A stretch of 64,000 nucleotides of DNA, from positions 62,001 to 126,000 of the forward strand of contig NZ_CADIKI010000017.1 in assembly GCF_902859935.1 (NCBI RefSeq). Direction: 5' to 3'. Origin of the DNA: Paraburkholderia fynbosensis (GTDB lineage Bacteria > Pseudomonadota > Gammaproteobacteria > Burkholderiales > Burkholderiaceae). Below, one piece after another: positions 52,421 through 62,128 of the stretch. A program made the position numbers and the translations under genes. Below the pieces are notes generated by a model. That model did not search any database and was not told where the DNA came from. It worked only from the letters and a program-made list of their open reading frames with translations. Each line of letters opens with the position of its first letter. Position 1 is the stretch's first letter.

Positions 52421-54028
52421 ATGTCGCTTGCCGTGGTGCGCAGTCGCGCGCCGGCCTCTGGCCGCGCGCCCGAAGTTACTGTCGAGGTTCACCTCGCAAA
52501 TGGATTACCCTCATTTTCGATCGTCGGGCTTCCTGATCTGGAAGTGCGCGAAAGCCGCGAGCGCGTGCGCGCAGCCCTGCAAAACTGCGGCTTCGACTTC
52601 CCTGTCCGACGTATTACCGTCAATCTCGCCCCCGCCGATTTGCCGAAGGAATCCGGCCGCTTTGACCTGCCGATCGCGTTGGGCATCCTCGCGGCGAGCG
52701 GGCAGATTCCCGTTGAATCCCTACTGTATCGGGAGTTTGCCGGCGAGCTATCGTTGACTGGCGCGCTGCGGCCGATGCGCGGCGCTTTCGCGATGGCGTG
52801 CGGGACGGCGCGCAGCGGCGCGGCTCAGCGCGGCGCGTACGGCGGCGGCTTCTCATCTTCCGCGATCCACGGAGAGTCGACCGTGGCCCCCCTCCCCCCG
52901 GAGCGTACTCCGCAGCTCTATCTCCCTGCCACCAGCGCGGCGGAAGCCGCGCTCGTGCCCGGCGTCGATGTCTACGGCGCCGCCGACCTGCCGTCGCTCT
53001 GCGCCCACCTCGCCGGAGCGCCCGATGCGCGGCTTTCTCCCGTCGCTGCGCCCGACCTCGCCGAAAGCGCGCCCGCTGCCGTGCCCGACATGGCCGACGT
53101 GATCGGCCAGCGCGGCGCGCGCCGCGCCCTCGAAGTTGCCGCGGCCGGCGGGCACCACGTGTTGCTGATCGGACCGCCCGGCGCGGGCAAATCGATGCTC
53201 GCCGCCCGCCTGCCGGGCCTGCTGCCCCCCATGACCGACGACGAGGCGCTCAGTTCTGCCGCTTTGCTATCCGCCAGCCGGGCTGGCTTCACGGCGGCGC
53301 AGTGGCGGCAGCGCCCGTTTCGGGCGCCGCACCATTCGTCGAGCGCAGCGGCGCTGGTCGGTGGGCGCAATCCGCCGCAGCCCGGCGAGATCACACTGGC
53401 GCATCTGGGCGTTTTGTTCCTCGACGAACTGCCCGAATTCAGTCGCGATGTCCTCGAAACGCTGCGCGAGCCGCTCGAAGCCGGTCGCATCACAATCTCG
53501 CGCGCCGCCCTGCAGGCGGATTTCCCGGCGGCCTGCCAGCTGATCGCCGCGATGAACCCGTGCCCCTGCGGATGGCGCGGTGACCCGGGCGGCCGCTGCC
53601 GCTGCACGCCGGAAATCGCGGCGCGTTATCTGCGCAAGCTGTCCGGCCCTTTGCTCGATCGAATCGACATTCAACTTGAGATTCCGGCGCTCACGCCAGC
53701 CGAACTTGCGGCTCGGTCGGCGACGGCTGGCGAGGCGAGCGCGGCGATCGCTCGACGGGTATGCGTCGCACGCGAGCGACAACTGCGGCGGCAGGGCAAG
53801 ACCAATCGCGAACTCGGCGGCCGGGAAGTGGACGAGGTCTGCCGCCCCGACACGGCGGGCGAAGCGCTGCTGCGCGAAGCCGGCGAGCGCTTCCGATGGT
53901 CAGCGCGTGCTTACTATCGGGTGCTAAAGGTCGCCCGTAGCATCGCCGACCTCGCAGGGGCGACGATGCCGAGCGCTGCGCAGATCGCGGAGGCCATCCA
54001 GTACCGACGGGTTTTTGGCTCGTTATGA
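52421..54028 (+). CDS. comM: Competence protein ComM (YifB, Mg-chelatase-like AAA+ ATPase)
   Basis: Hexameric helicase that promotes branch migration in natural transformation. 535 residues: N-terminal ChlI-like domain (VEVHLANGLPSFSIVGLPDLEVRE), AAA core with Walker A GPPGAGKSMLAARLPG, a Walker B region LGVLFLDELPEFSRD, MNPCPCGWRGDPGGRCRC and a C-terminal YifB domain. A region around residues 128-165 is an Ala/Gly/Ser-rich insertion relative to E. coli YifB. The start at 52421 follows GGGAGAAGAT. Confidence 0.93.
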   Translation: MSLAVVRSRAPASGRAPEVTVEVHLANGLPSFSIVGLPDLEVRESRERVRAALQNCGFDFPVRRITVNLAPADLPKESGRFDLPIALGILAASGQIPVESLLYREFAGELSLTGALRPMRGAFAMACGTARSGAAQRGAYGGGFSSSAIHGESTVAPLPPERTPQLYLPATSAAEAALVPGVDVYGAADLPSLCAHLAGAPDARLSPVAAPDLAESAPAAVPDMADVIGQRGARRALEVAAAGGHHVLLIGPPGAGKSMLAARLPGLLPPMTDDEALSSAALLSASRAGFTAAQWRQRPFRAPHHSSSAAALVGGRNPPQPGEITLAHLGVLFLDELPEFSRDVLETLREPLEAGRITISRAALQADFPAACQLIAAMNPCPCGWRGDPGGRCRCTPEIAARYLRKLSGPLLDRIDIQLEIPALTPAELAARSATAGEASAAIARRVCVARERQLRRQGKTNRELGGREVDEVCRPDTAGEALLREAGERFRWSARAYYRVLKVARSIADLAGATMPSAAQIAEAIQYRRVFGSL

Positions 54029-54361
54029 GGAGAAAAATATGCTGTCAAGACTTGACTTATGCACACATGCGCGCTTCGGATAGATTTTGATACATCTGAA
54101 AGGTGCGCTGAAGGGCTCGATCGAAACCCATTGATTTAATTGGATTTTTTAAAACAACCGAAGTCGGGGAGAACTGTCAGGATGCCCGCGGGACGGGCAT
54201 GTGCGGCAGATAGCGGGGGAGTTCTCAACAGAGTTATCCACAGGGGCGCCGAGCATGGGGGAAACTTCAACGTAAACCGGGAATTAGCGCACGATGCTGC
54301 GAAGGAACTTTCACTATAAACGTCGTTCCCTCGCGCGCCCGATCGGCCAAAAATACCGCCT
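54029..54361. other. Intergenic region after comM
   Basis: A/T-richer than its surroundings. Contains a perfect DnaA box TTATCCACA (54234-54242) and an ATGCCCG / CGGGCAT hairpin at 54182-54200. No gene is supported. Confidence 0.5.
54234..54242 (+). promoter_or_regulatory. Single DnaA box
   Basis: TTATCCACA, the consensus DnaA box. It stands alone, with no cluster, no AT-rich unwinding region and no dnaA/dnaN nearby, so it is not an origin. Confidence 0.5.
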
Positions 54362-55045
54362 TCAAAAAAGTTTGAACGATGAAAAAAACTGTTCCACCTG
54401 CTCTGGCGGCAGCGGTTTGTCGGCGATGATTGCCGCCTGATAGACGTGCCGACCGCGCGCCGCCAGACGGGCGTAGACCGTGCGCATTTCATGCTGCGAG
54501 CCCGCCTCACCGCTGAGCTTCATTTCGAGACCCAGCACCTGACCGCCCGCCGCAAGCGGGATTTGCACTGCGTGCGCGTGGGGCGCCGCGCCAACGTTAC
54601 GAGCTAGGCCGTCGCGCAGAAAAGCCAGCGCCGCACGCTGCGTGGCTTCCTGGTCGTCGGGCAGCATGACGGTGCCGACCGCGAATACCGCGTTACCGGC
54701 TTCGGCCGTTTGCATCGTCATCGGCATCGCCGCGCCGCCGATCTGCACCGGCCGCTGATCGTTGCCCGGCTTGGCGGGAAAGTCGACGGTGTAGCCGTTG
54801 TCGTTGTTCATGATGGTGCGCCAGTCGAAGGTCGGCGAGCAGGCGCTCAACGAGGCGCCGAGCGCCAACGCGCAAGCAGTCGCAGCGAGCAGCCTACGCC
54901 CGCGCGGCCGGCGCGAGGCAGCGTCCGCAGCGCCGACCGGCGGGTTGTCATCGGTTGGCAGGCCGCTTCGGAAACGGCTACCGAAAAAAAAGCAGGCAGG
55001 GATTCGGGCGAGGAAACGGCTAATGCAAAAGGCAGTTCTGAACAT
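54362..55045 (-). CDS. Hypothetical lipoprotein
   Basis: A protein with a lipobox LSAC about 70 residues from its N-terminus (GRRLLAATACALALGASLSAC), then a 150-residue domain: DNGYTVDFPAKPGNDQRP, TAEAGNAVFAVGTVMLPDD, MRTVYARLAARGRHVYQAAIIADKPL and an end FFSSFKLF. The last part resembles small periplasmic lipoproteins with a PsbP/MOG1-like fold, but I cannot name the family. The start is uncertain: the ATG at 55045 gives an unusually long leader before the signal. Divergent from the tlpA-like gene. Confidence 0.6.
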   Translation of the reverse strand: MFRTAFCISRFLARIPACFFFGSRFRSGLPTDDNPPVGAADAASRRPRGRRLLAATACALALGASLSACSPTFDWRTIMNNDNGYTVDFPAKPGNDQRPVQIGGAAMPMTMQTAEAGNAVFAVGTVMLPDDQEATQRAALAFLRDGLARNVGAAPHAHAVQIPLAAGGQVLGLEMKLSGEAGSQHEMRTVYARLAARGRHVYQAAIIADKPLPPEQVEQFFSSFKLF

Positions 55046-55215
55046 GGGGACAGAAGATCGGACCGACCGAACGTAAAACCCTATTATCCGCTGCCGCCCC
55101 GCCTCCTGCCGTGCCAACGGAATGGGGCTACAATAGCGACGCTGTCCAGCACCGGCCCAACGGCCCGACCGACCCACTGGCCCGCGCGTTCCGCGCGACT
55201 CTCGAGGTTCCGTTC

Positions 55216-55743
55216 ATGAACTCCAACCCATCTTCCGCCGCCCGGCGCGCGAGCCCACTGCGCTACATCATCGCAGCCGCCGTGGCGATCGTGCTGGCGG
55301 TCGCCGGCTACTTCGCGTTTGCGGGTCAGCAGCGCGTGCCCGATGCCACCTTCACGCTGCTGTCCGGCCAGAAAGTCACGACCGCGGACCTGAAAGGCAA
55401 GGTCTATCTCGTCAACTTCTGGGCGACGAACTGCGATACCTGCATGAAGGAAATGCCGCAGATGGTCGAGACCTATAATCGTTTCAAGGGCCGGGGCCTC
55501 GAATTCGTGGCGGTTGCCATGAACTACGACGCGCCGATGTACGTGACCAACTACACGCAAACGCGCCAGTTGCCGTTCAAGGTTGCCATGGACGACGGCT
55601 CGGCTGCCAAGCAGTTCGGCAACGTGCAGCTCACGCCCACCACCTTCCTGATCGACAAGGACGGCAAGATTCTGAAGCGTTACGTCGGCGAGCCCCAGTT
55701 CGCGGAACTCGACCAGTTGCTGGAAAAGGCGCTGAAGGCGTAA
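55216..55743 (+). CDS. TlpA-family thioredoxin
   Basis: 175 residues: one N-terminal anchor (about 16-36) and a periplasmic thioredoxin fold with Cys73-x2-Cys76 (CDTC) in NFWATNCDTCMKEMPQM, and LTPTTFLIDKDGKILKRYVG with the cis-Pro. It probably reduces periplasmic disulfides, perhaps in cytochrome assembly. The start at 55216 puts the basic residues before the helix. Partner unknown; no ccm genes lie nearby. Confidence 0.9.
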   Translation: MNSNPSSAARRASPLRYIIAAAVAIVLAVAGYFAFAGQQRVPDATFTLLSGQKVTTADLKGKVYLVNFWATNCDTCMKEMPQMVETYNRFKGRGLEFVAVAMNYDAPMYVTNYTQTRQLPFKVAMDDGSAAKQFGNVQLTPTTFLIDKDGKILKRYVGEPQFAELDQLLEKALKA

Positions 55744-55818
55744 CGCCCTGTGCCCTAGCTCGATCCGAGTCGATCTGATTCAAACGCGCCGGCCGCGCCT
55801 TGCCGCCGGCGCCGTTCC

Positions 55819-57183
<1,365 letters not shown>

Positions 57184-57189
57184 CTTGAT

Positions 57190-59190
57190 TCAGGAACCCG
57201 TGGTCAGCGGGTCCGCCGGGTGGCTCGTCTGCACGCGCGCGCGGCGCAGCGTCAACACGAATAATGCACCGCCGTCCGGCGCGTTGCGCGCGACCAGCGT
57301 GCCGCCGCAATCGCGCGCGATCGACGACGAGATCGCCAGCCCGAGTCCCAGCCCCTGCCCCATCTCCTTGGTCGTGAAGAACGGTTCGAACAGACGCGGC
57401 AGCACGTCGTCAGGAATGCCAGGGCCATTGTCACTCACCATGACCGACACGTTCGCCTCGGCGACTTCGATCTCGATCGCGATGCGCGGCGCGCTCATGC
57501 CGGCAATCGCGTCGAGCGCATTGCCGAGCAGGTTGATCAGCACCTGTTCGAGCCGCAGGTCGTCGCAATGCGCGATCAGTTCGGGATGGTCGTCGGTGAG
57601 ACTGAGCGGCGTGCGCGCGCCGCTCACGGCATCGCATAGCGTGAACACGACTTCGACGCCCTGCAAGCGCTTCTGCAGCAGCCCGACGACATTGCGCAGC
57701 GCCCGCATGATCGGCGCGCGCGCATTGCGCGGCCGCGCCCGTCCGACGAACAGCTTCAACTGATTGGTGATCTTGCCCATGCGCTCGGTAAGCGCCGCGA
57801 TCGCTTCGAGGTTCTCGCGCGCCGACGCCTGGTCGCCGCGTTCGAGCAGCACGCGCGTGTTGTCCGAGAAACCGCGCAACGCGGCAAGCGGCTGATTCAA
57901 TTCATGCGTGATGCCGGCTGCCATTTGCCCGAGCGCGGCGAGCTTGCTCGCCTGGATCAGCTCGTCGTGCGCGGCGCGCAACTCCTGCTCGGCGCGCGTG
58001 CGCTCGATCACTTCCTTCTGCAACTGTTCGTTCGCCTGCGACAGATCCACCGTGCGTTCGGCGACCCGCTGATTCAGTTCCGCGTAGGCCTTTTGCAGCA
58101 GCGTGCGACTGCGCATCATCTCGCGCACGCGAGCGCGGCGCATACGCCAATAGAACGCGAGCAACACGATGGAGATGTAGGCGAAGCCGGTGACGATGGT
58201 CGCCTTGCGCGCGTCGGCGTCGACCGGATCGACGGGCGCCATCGTGATCAGATGCCAGTCGGGAATGCCCATGCTGCGGCGCGACGCGAGATAGCGCGGC
58301 GCATAGCGGCCGCCGCCGATGCGCACGATCTGCGCATGGCCTTCGAGCGTGCGCTCGATCGTCAGCGGCAGCGGCGCGATGGTCTGCTGCGCGTACTGCC
58401 GCGCCTGGTAGATCGAATCGGCGACCGGTCCCGACAGCGGCCGTACCGTGTGATATTTCCACGCCGGCACCGAGGACAGAAAGATCACGCCGTGATCGTC
58501 GGTGACGACGAGCGGCTCGGACGCATCCGCGCCCTGAAACCATTCGAGATCGAGTTTGACGACCGCCACGCCGACGATCTTGCCGTCGCGCCGCACCGGT
58601 TGCGAGATGTAATAGCCGGGCGCCTGCGAAATCGTGCCGATGCCGAAGAAGCGACCCACGCCGCCATTGACCGCATCGAGAAAATACGGCCGGAACTGAT
58701 AGCCCGCGCCGATGAAACTGCCCGGCCCGCGCCAGTTGCTGGCGGCGACGCAGTAGCCGTCGAGCGGAATGATGTAGGTGACCGTGGCCCGCGCGTGGCG
58801 GTTGAGGTCTTCGAGATAGACGTTCGCGCGTTTGACGTTGGCCGGGCTTGGGTCGACCAGCACGTCCTGCACGATGGGATGCTCGGCGAGCAGATAGGGC
58901 AGCGACTCGTAGCGTTCGAGCGTGCTCCTCAGCGCGCTGGCGGTGCGCTCGACGCGCACGGCGGCGTTGCGCCGCAGGTTGTCGATGCCGCTTTGCCACG
59001 CGATGCTGTAGGTCAGTGCGCACGCCGCCACGAGCCCGGCAACGAGCGCGAAGAGGATCAACAGGCGGCGCGTCACGTTGGCAATGTCCGATCGGTCAGG
59101 ATCGGACATTGTGGCATAAGGCGGCGCGTCGCCGTCGCCAGCTTCGCGATGCGGAAAAGCGGTGGATCGACGCGGAGCACCCGGTTTCAT
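57190..59190 (-). CDS. dctB: DctB-type sensor histidine kinase
   Basis: 666 residues: first helix about 40-62, a large periplasmic sensor (about 65-330) with two PAS/Cache-like halves (VYLEDLNRHARATVTYIIPLDG, FFGIGTISQAPGYYISQPV), second helix about 335-355, a coiled linker, the H-box GITHELNQPLAALRG and an HATPase domain (LINLLGNALDAIAG, VSDNGPGIPD). Senses C4-dicarboxylates in relatives. Operon with dctD. Confidence 0.93.
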   Translation of the reverse strand: MKPGAPRRSTAFPHREAGDGDAPPYATMSDPDRSDIANVTRRLLILFALVAGLVAACALTYSIAWQSGIDNLRRNAAVRVERTASALRSTLERYESLPYLLAEHPIVQDVLVDPSPANVKRANVYLEDLNRHARATVTYIIPLDGYCVAASNWRGPGSFIGAGYQFRPYFLDAVNGGVGRFFGIGTISQAPGYYISQPVRRDGKIVGVAVVKLDLEWFQGADASEPLVVTDDHGVIFLSSVPAWKYHTVRPLSGPVADSIYQARQYAQQTIAPLPLTIERTLEGHAQIVRIGGGRYAPRYLASRRSMGIPDWHLITMAPVDPVDADARKATIVTGFAYISIVLLAFYWRMRRARVREMMRSRTLLQKAYAELNQRVAERTVDLSQANEQLQKEVIERTRAEQELRAAHDELIQASKLAALGQMAAGITHELNQPLAALRGFSDNTRVLLERGDQASARENLEAIAALTERMGKITNQLKLFVGRARPRNARAPIMRALRNVVGLLQKRLQGVEVVFTLCDAVSGARTPLSLTDDHPELIAHCDDLRLEQVLINLLGNALDAIAGMSAPRIAIEIEVAEANVSVMVSDNGPGIPDDVLPRLFEPFFTTKEMGQGLGLGLAISSSIARDCGGTLVARNAPDGGALFVLTLRRARVQTSHPADPLTTGS

Positions 59191-59238
59191 ACGCGGGTGT
59201 CCGCAGCCGTTATAGAGAAGGCCGAACCTGCGCGCGGC

Positions 59239-60519
59239 TTAAACGCCGGCCGGTTCTTTGACCACCACGTCGCCGCGCAACGCGGCATTCAGCTTGTTGC
59301 GGTCCAGCTCCTTTTCCCATGCCGACACCACGACCGTCGCCACGCCGTTGCCGACGATGTTGGTCAGCGCGCGGCATTCGCTCATGAAGCGGTCGATACC
59401 GAGAATCAGCACCATGCCCGACAGCGGAATGGTCGGCACCACGGCCAGCGTCGCGGCCAGCGTGATGAAGCCCGCGCCCGTCACGCCGCTTGCGCCCTTC
59501 GACGTCAGCATCGTCACCGCCAGCAGCGTGAGCTGTTGCGCCCACGTGAGTTCGGTGTTGGTCGCCTGGGCGATGAACAGCACGGCCATCGTCATGTAGA
59601 TGTTGGTGCCGTCGAGGTTGAACGAGTAGCCGGTCGGCACCACGAGGCCCACCACCGAGCGCGAGCAGCCGAGCTTTTCGAGCTTGAGCATCAGTTGCGG
59701 CAGCGCGGCTTCCGACGAGCTCGTGCCGAGCACGATCAGCATCTCTTCCTTGATGTACGCGACGAAGCGCAGGATGTTGAAGCCCACGAAGCGCGCGATG
59801 ATGCCGAGCACGACCACCACGAACACGATCGCGGTCAGATAGAACGTGCCGATCAGCTTGAGCATCGGCAGCAGCGAGCCGATGCCGTATTTGCCGATGG
59901 TGAACGCCATCGCGCCGAACGCGCCGATCGGCGCCAGCTTCGTGATGATGCGCACGATGCCGAACAGGATGTGCGAAAGGCCTTCGATGAAGTTCGTCAC
60001 GACCTTGCCCTTCTCACCGGCCGTGGCGAGCACCGCGCCGAACAGCAGCGCGACCAGCAGGATTTGCAGGATCTCGCCTTGCGCGAATGCCGACGACAGC
60101 GTGTCCGGGATCAGGTGCATCAGGAAGTCGACCGTGGTCTGGCCGTGCGCCTTCGCCGCGTACGACGCGACCGCCTTGCCGTCGAGCGTGGCCGGGTCGA
60201 TGTTGAAGCCGGCGCCCGGACGCAGCAGGTGGGTGGCGAACAGGCCGAGCACCAGTGCGAAGGTCGAGACGATTTCGAAGTACAGCAGCGCCTTGCCGCC
60301 GACGCGCCCGACCTTCTTCATGTCCTCCATGCCGGCGATGCCGGTGACCACCGTGCAGAAGATGATCGGCCCGATCACCATCTTGATCAGCTTGATGAAG
60401 CCGTCGCCGAGCGGCTTCATGTCGACGGCGAGATTCGGGTAGAAATGCCCGAGTGCAATGCCGATGATGATCGCCACGATCACCTGGACGTACAGCACTT
60501 TATAGAAAGGTTTCTTCAC
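59239..60519 (-). CDS. dctA: C4-dicarboxylate transporter DctA
   Basis: Na+/H+-coupled symporter for succinate, fumarate and malate. 426 residues: PFYKVLYVQVIVAIIIGIALG, MVIGPIIFCTVVTGIAGM, LIVLGTSSSEAALPQLM (re-entrant loop HP1), VVPTGYSFNLDGTNIYMTMA and LGIDRFMSECRALTN. GTG start at 60519 behind AGGAA. Located next to dctB-dctD, with a sigma-54 promoter 190 nt upstream and repeat elements beyond it. Confidence 0.96.
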   Translation of the reverse strand: MKKPFYKVLYVQVIVAIIIGIALGHFYPNLAVDMKPLGDGFIKLIKMVIGPIIFCTVVTGIAGMEDMKKVGRVGGKALLYFEIVSTFALVLGLFATHLLRPGAGFNIDPATLDGKAVASYAAKAHGQTTVDFLMHLIPDTLSSAFAQGEILQILLVALLFGAVLATAGEKGKVVTNFIEGLSHILFGIVRIITKLAPIGAFGAMAFTIGKYGIGSLLPMLKLIGTFYLTAIVFVVVVLGIIARFVGFNILRFVAYIKEEMLIVLGTSSSEAALPQLMLKLEKLGCSRSVVGLVVPTGYSFNLDGTNIYMTMAVLFIAQATNTELTWAQQLTLLAVTMLTSKGASGVTGAGFITLAATLAVVPTIPLSGMVLILGIDRFMSECRALTNIVGNGVATVVVSAWEKELDRNKLNAALRGDVVVKEPAGV

Positions 60520-60708
60520 GATGGTTCCTGCTTGGGGAGATGAGCTCAAGGCCTGCCACACTGCGCATCACGCGAACGAAGATTCGTCAGCCTGTGCACG
60601 GCAATAGGCCGCGACAAGACGACGAATTCAGAAATACCGGGAAGGGAAGTCGGACATCGTTGTCTCCTTGCTTTAGTTGTCGGACCGTTGCGGCCGCACC
60701 CTTTGTTT

Positions 60709-60724
60709 TGCAAGGTCGATGCCA
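60709..60724 (-). promoter_or_regulatory. Sigma-54 promoter of dctA
   Basis: On the minus strand TGGCATC-N4-TTGCA, a near-perfect -24/-12 element. The expected start is about 60697. Confidence 0.82.
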
Positions 60725-60786
60725 GGCGGATATAAATCTTAGCGCCTTGATTCTTATGAGATTTTTATCGCAGCAACACGAATGCC

Positions 60787-60837
60787 GTCCGGAATTCCGG
60801 AAATCCGGACGAGGGCTGTCGGGGAATCCGGAATTCG
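60787..60837. promoter_or_regulatory. Candidate DctD enhancer repeats
   Basis: A 24-bp near-perfect palindrome at 60787-60810 (GTCCGGAATTCC.. with only two non-pairing positions) and a further half, AATCCGGAATTCG, at 60825-60837. They lie 63-113 bp upstream of the sigma-54 promoter, the usual distance for sigma-54 activator sites. Confidence 0.6.
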
Positions 60838-60850
60838 TCGAGGCAAACCT

Positions 60851-60876
60851 TGCGGGAAAACCCGCAGGCTTTTTTT
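60851..60876 (+). terminator. Orphan rightward terminator
   Basis: TGCGGG / CCCGCA stem with an AAAA loop, then GGC and T7. No rightward gene ends here, so it may end an unannotated small transcript, or in the other direction help ugpQ. Confidence 0.55.
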
Positions 60877-60956
60877 GCGTGTGCCTGCGGTTGCGCGGCG
60901 CGAGTGTGCCGACCGCACCGCTTCACTCACGCTTCAGCGCCCGCGTCATGCAACCC

Positions 60957-61742
60957 TCAGGCCGGACTCGCCGGTGCGAACAACATGTCGTGTTGCAGCT
61001 TGTCGATGCGATCCGTGCAAATCATGTCGACGCCCCATTGCGCGAGCAGTTGCGCGCGCGCCGGATCGTTCACCGTATAGGCCAGCACGCGCAACCCGGC
61101 CGCGCGAATCTGCGCGACCAGCGGCTCGCTCAGATAGCGGTGGCTCGCGTGCAACGACACGCAGTCCAGTTCACGCACAATGCGCAGCCAATCCGCCGGC
61201 ACCTCTTCGAACAGCATCCCGCGTTGCAGCGACGGAGCGGCATCGCGGGCGGCGGCAAGCGCCTCGAACGAAAACGACGACAGCAGTGGCGGCGTCTGTC
61301 CATGCCACAACGTCAGCGCGCCCCTTGCCACCAGGGTGCCGGTGAGCACCTCGCGGCCCGGACACGGTTTGATCTCGATGTTGGCGGCGATGCCGTCGCG
61401 TGCGCAACGTTGCGCCGCATCGGCGAGCGTCGGCAAGCGCGTGCCGGCGAATTGCGGTCCGTGCCACGCGCCGGCGTCGAGCGCGGCCAGTTGCTGCCAC
61501 GTGTGTTCGGCGGCGGCGCCGTGGCCATTGGTGGTGCGGTCTAGCTTGTCGTCGTGGAGCAGAAAGAGTTGGTTGTCGGCCGACAGCTTCGCGTCGAATT
61601 CGACCATGCGGTAGCCGTAACGCACGCACGCGTCGAAACCGGCCAGCGTGTTTTCCGGCGCCAGCGTGCCGCCGCAGCGATGCGCGACCAGGCGCGGATA
61701 AGGCCAGTCTGCGGATAGACCGCGATCAATCCCGTTTGCCAC
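60957..61742 (-). CDS. ugpQ: Glycerophosphodiester phosphodiesterase
   Basis: 261 residues, GDPD TIM-barrel: VAHRCGGTLAPENTLAGF (catalytic His, Asn), VEFDAKLSADNQLFLLHDDKLDRTTNG (Glu, Asp, second His), NIEIKPCPG and LLSSFSFEAL. Hydrolyses glycerophosphodiesters to glycerol-3-phosphate. Size and type match cytosolic UgpQ rather than the periplasmic GlpQ. The GTG start at 61742 has no strong ribosome site, so it is a little uncertain. No ugp transporter is adjacent. Confidence 0.9.
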   Translation of the reverse strand: MANGIDRGLSADWPYPRLVAHRCGGTLAPENTLAGFDACVRYGYRMVEFDAKLSADNQLFLLHDDKLDRTTNGHGAAAEHTWQQLAALDAGAWHGPQFAGTRLPTLADAAQRCARDGIAANIEIKPCPGREVLTGTLVARGALTLWHGQTPPLLSSFSFEALAAARDAAPSLQRGMLFEEVPADWLRIVRELDCVSLHASHRYLSEPLVAQIRAAGLRVLAYTVNDPARAQLLAQWGVDMICTDRIDKLQHDMLFAPASPA

Positions 61743-62128
61743 GTCTCGTTACCTTGCAGAAAGAGCGGTTGAGTCTGCTCGCGATGCGGTGCGTTGCAAG
61801 CCGCTATCACCCGCAAGGGCGTTCATACGGCACGCTGGGCGGCTTCACACGCGAGTCCCGCGCGTAGTATCGCGCGTGGGCGAATGCGACGATAGTCCGG
61901 CATGGGCGCGCGCCTCGTCTCGTCGTGTTCTTCAGTCTTTGCAAGTTCGTGATCAGGATGACGAAGCGCCCGGCTCGCGGATCCCTCGCCACGGCGCAGC
62001 GCCAATGTTTCCCGCCTCATGTGGAATTGATCGGAATTGATGCGTGCCGGCGCCCGGCCATTGCAGGCACAAGGTGGCGTAGTCCGCCGCTGCCCCGACG
62101 CCGCCGGGCAGCGGCGCTCATGCCGCCT
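61743..62128. other. Intergenic region ugpQ - MHS transporter
   Basis: No gene, strong hairpin with T run or clear promoter was recognised. Confidence 0.4.

Larger units (their letters stand above)
60520..60956. other. dctA control region
   Basis: Holds, going away from dctA: a 178-nt leader, a sigma-54 promoter (60709-60724), two TCCGGAATTC-type elements (60787-60837) and a rightward hairpin with a T7 run (60851-60876). No gene is visible. Confidence 0.7.

Noticed and set aside
54039..54083. A 14-codon frame behind AGGAG just after comM
   Set aside because: Good ribosome site, but too short, with no similarity or context to support it.
54234..54242. Replication origin at the DnaA box
   Set aside because: Only one box, no cluster or AT-rich unwinding element, and no dnaA, dnaN or gidA nearby.
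57904..60543. An 879-codon open frame on the plus strand opposite dctB and dctA
   Set aside because: It is Arg/His/Asp-rich, has no recognisable domain and lies exactly antisense to two well-supported genes. Long antisense frames are expected in G/C-rich DNA.
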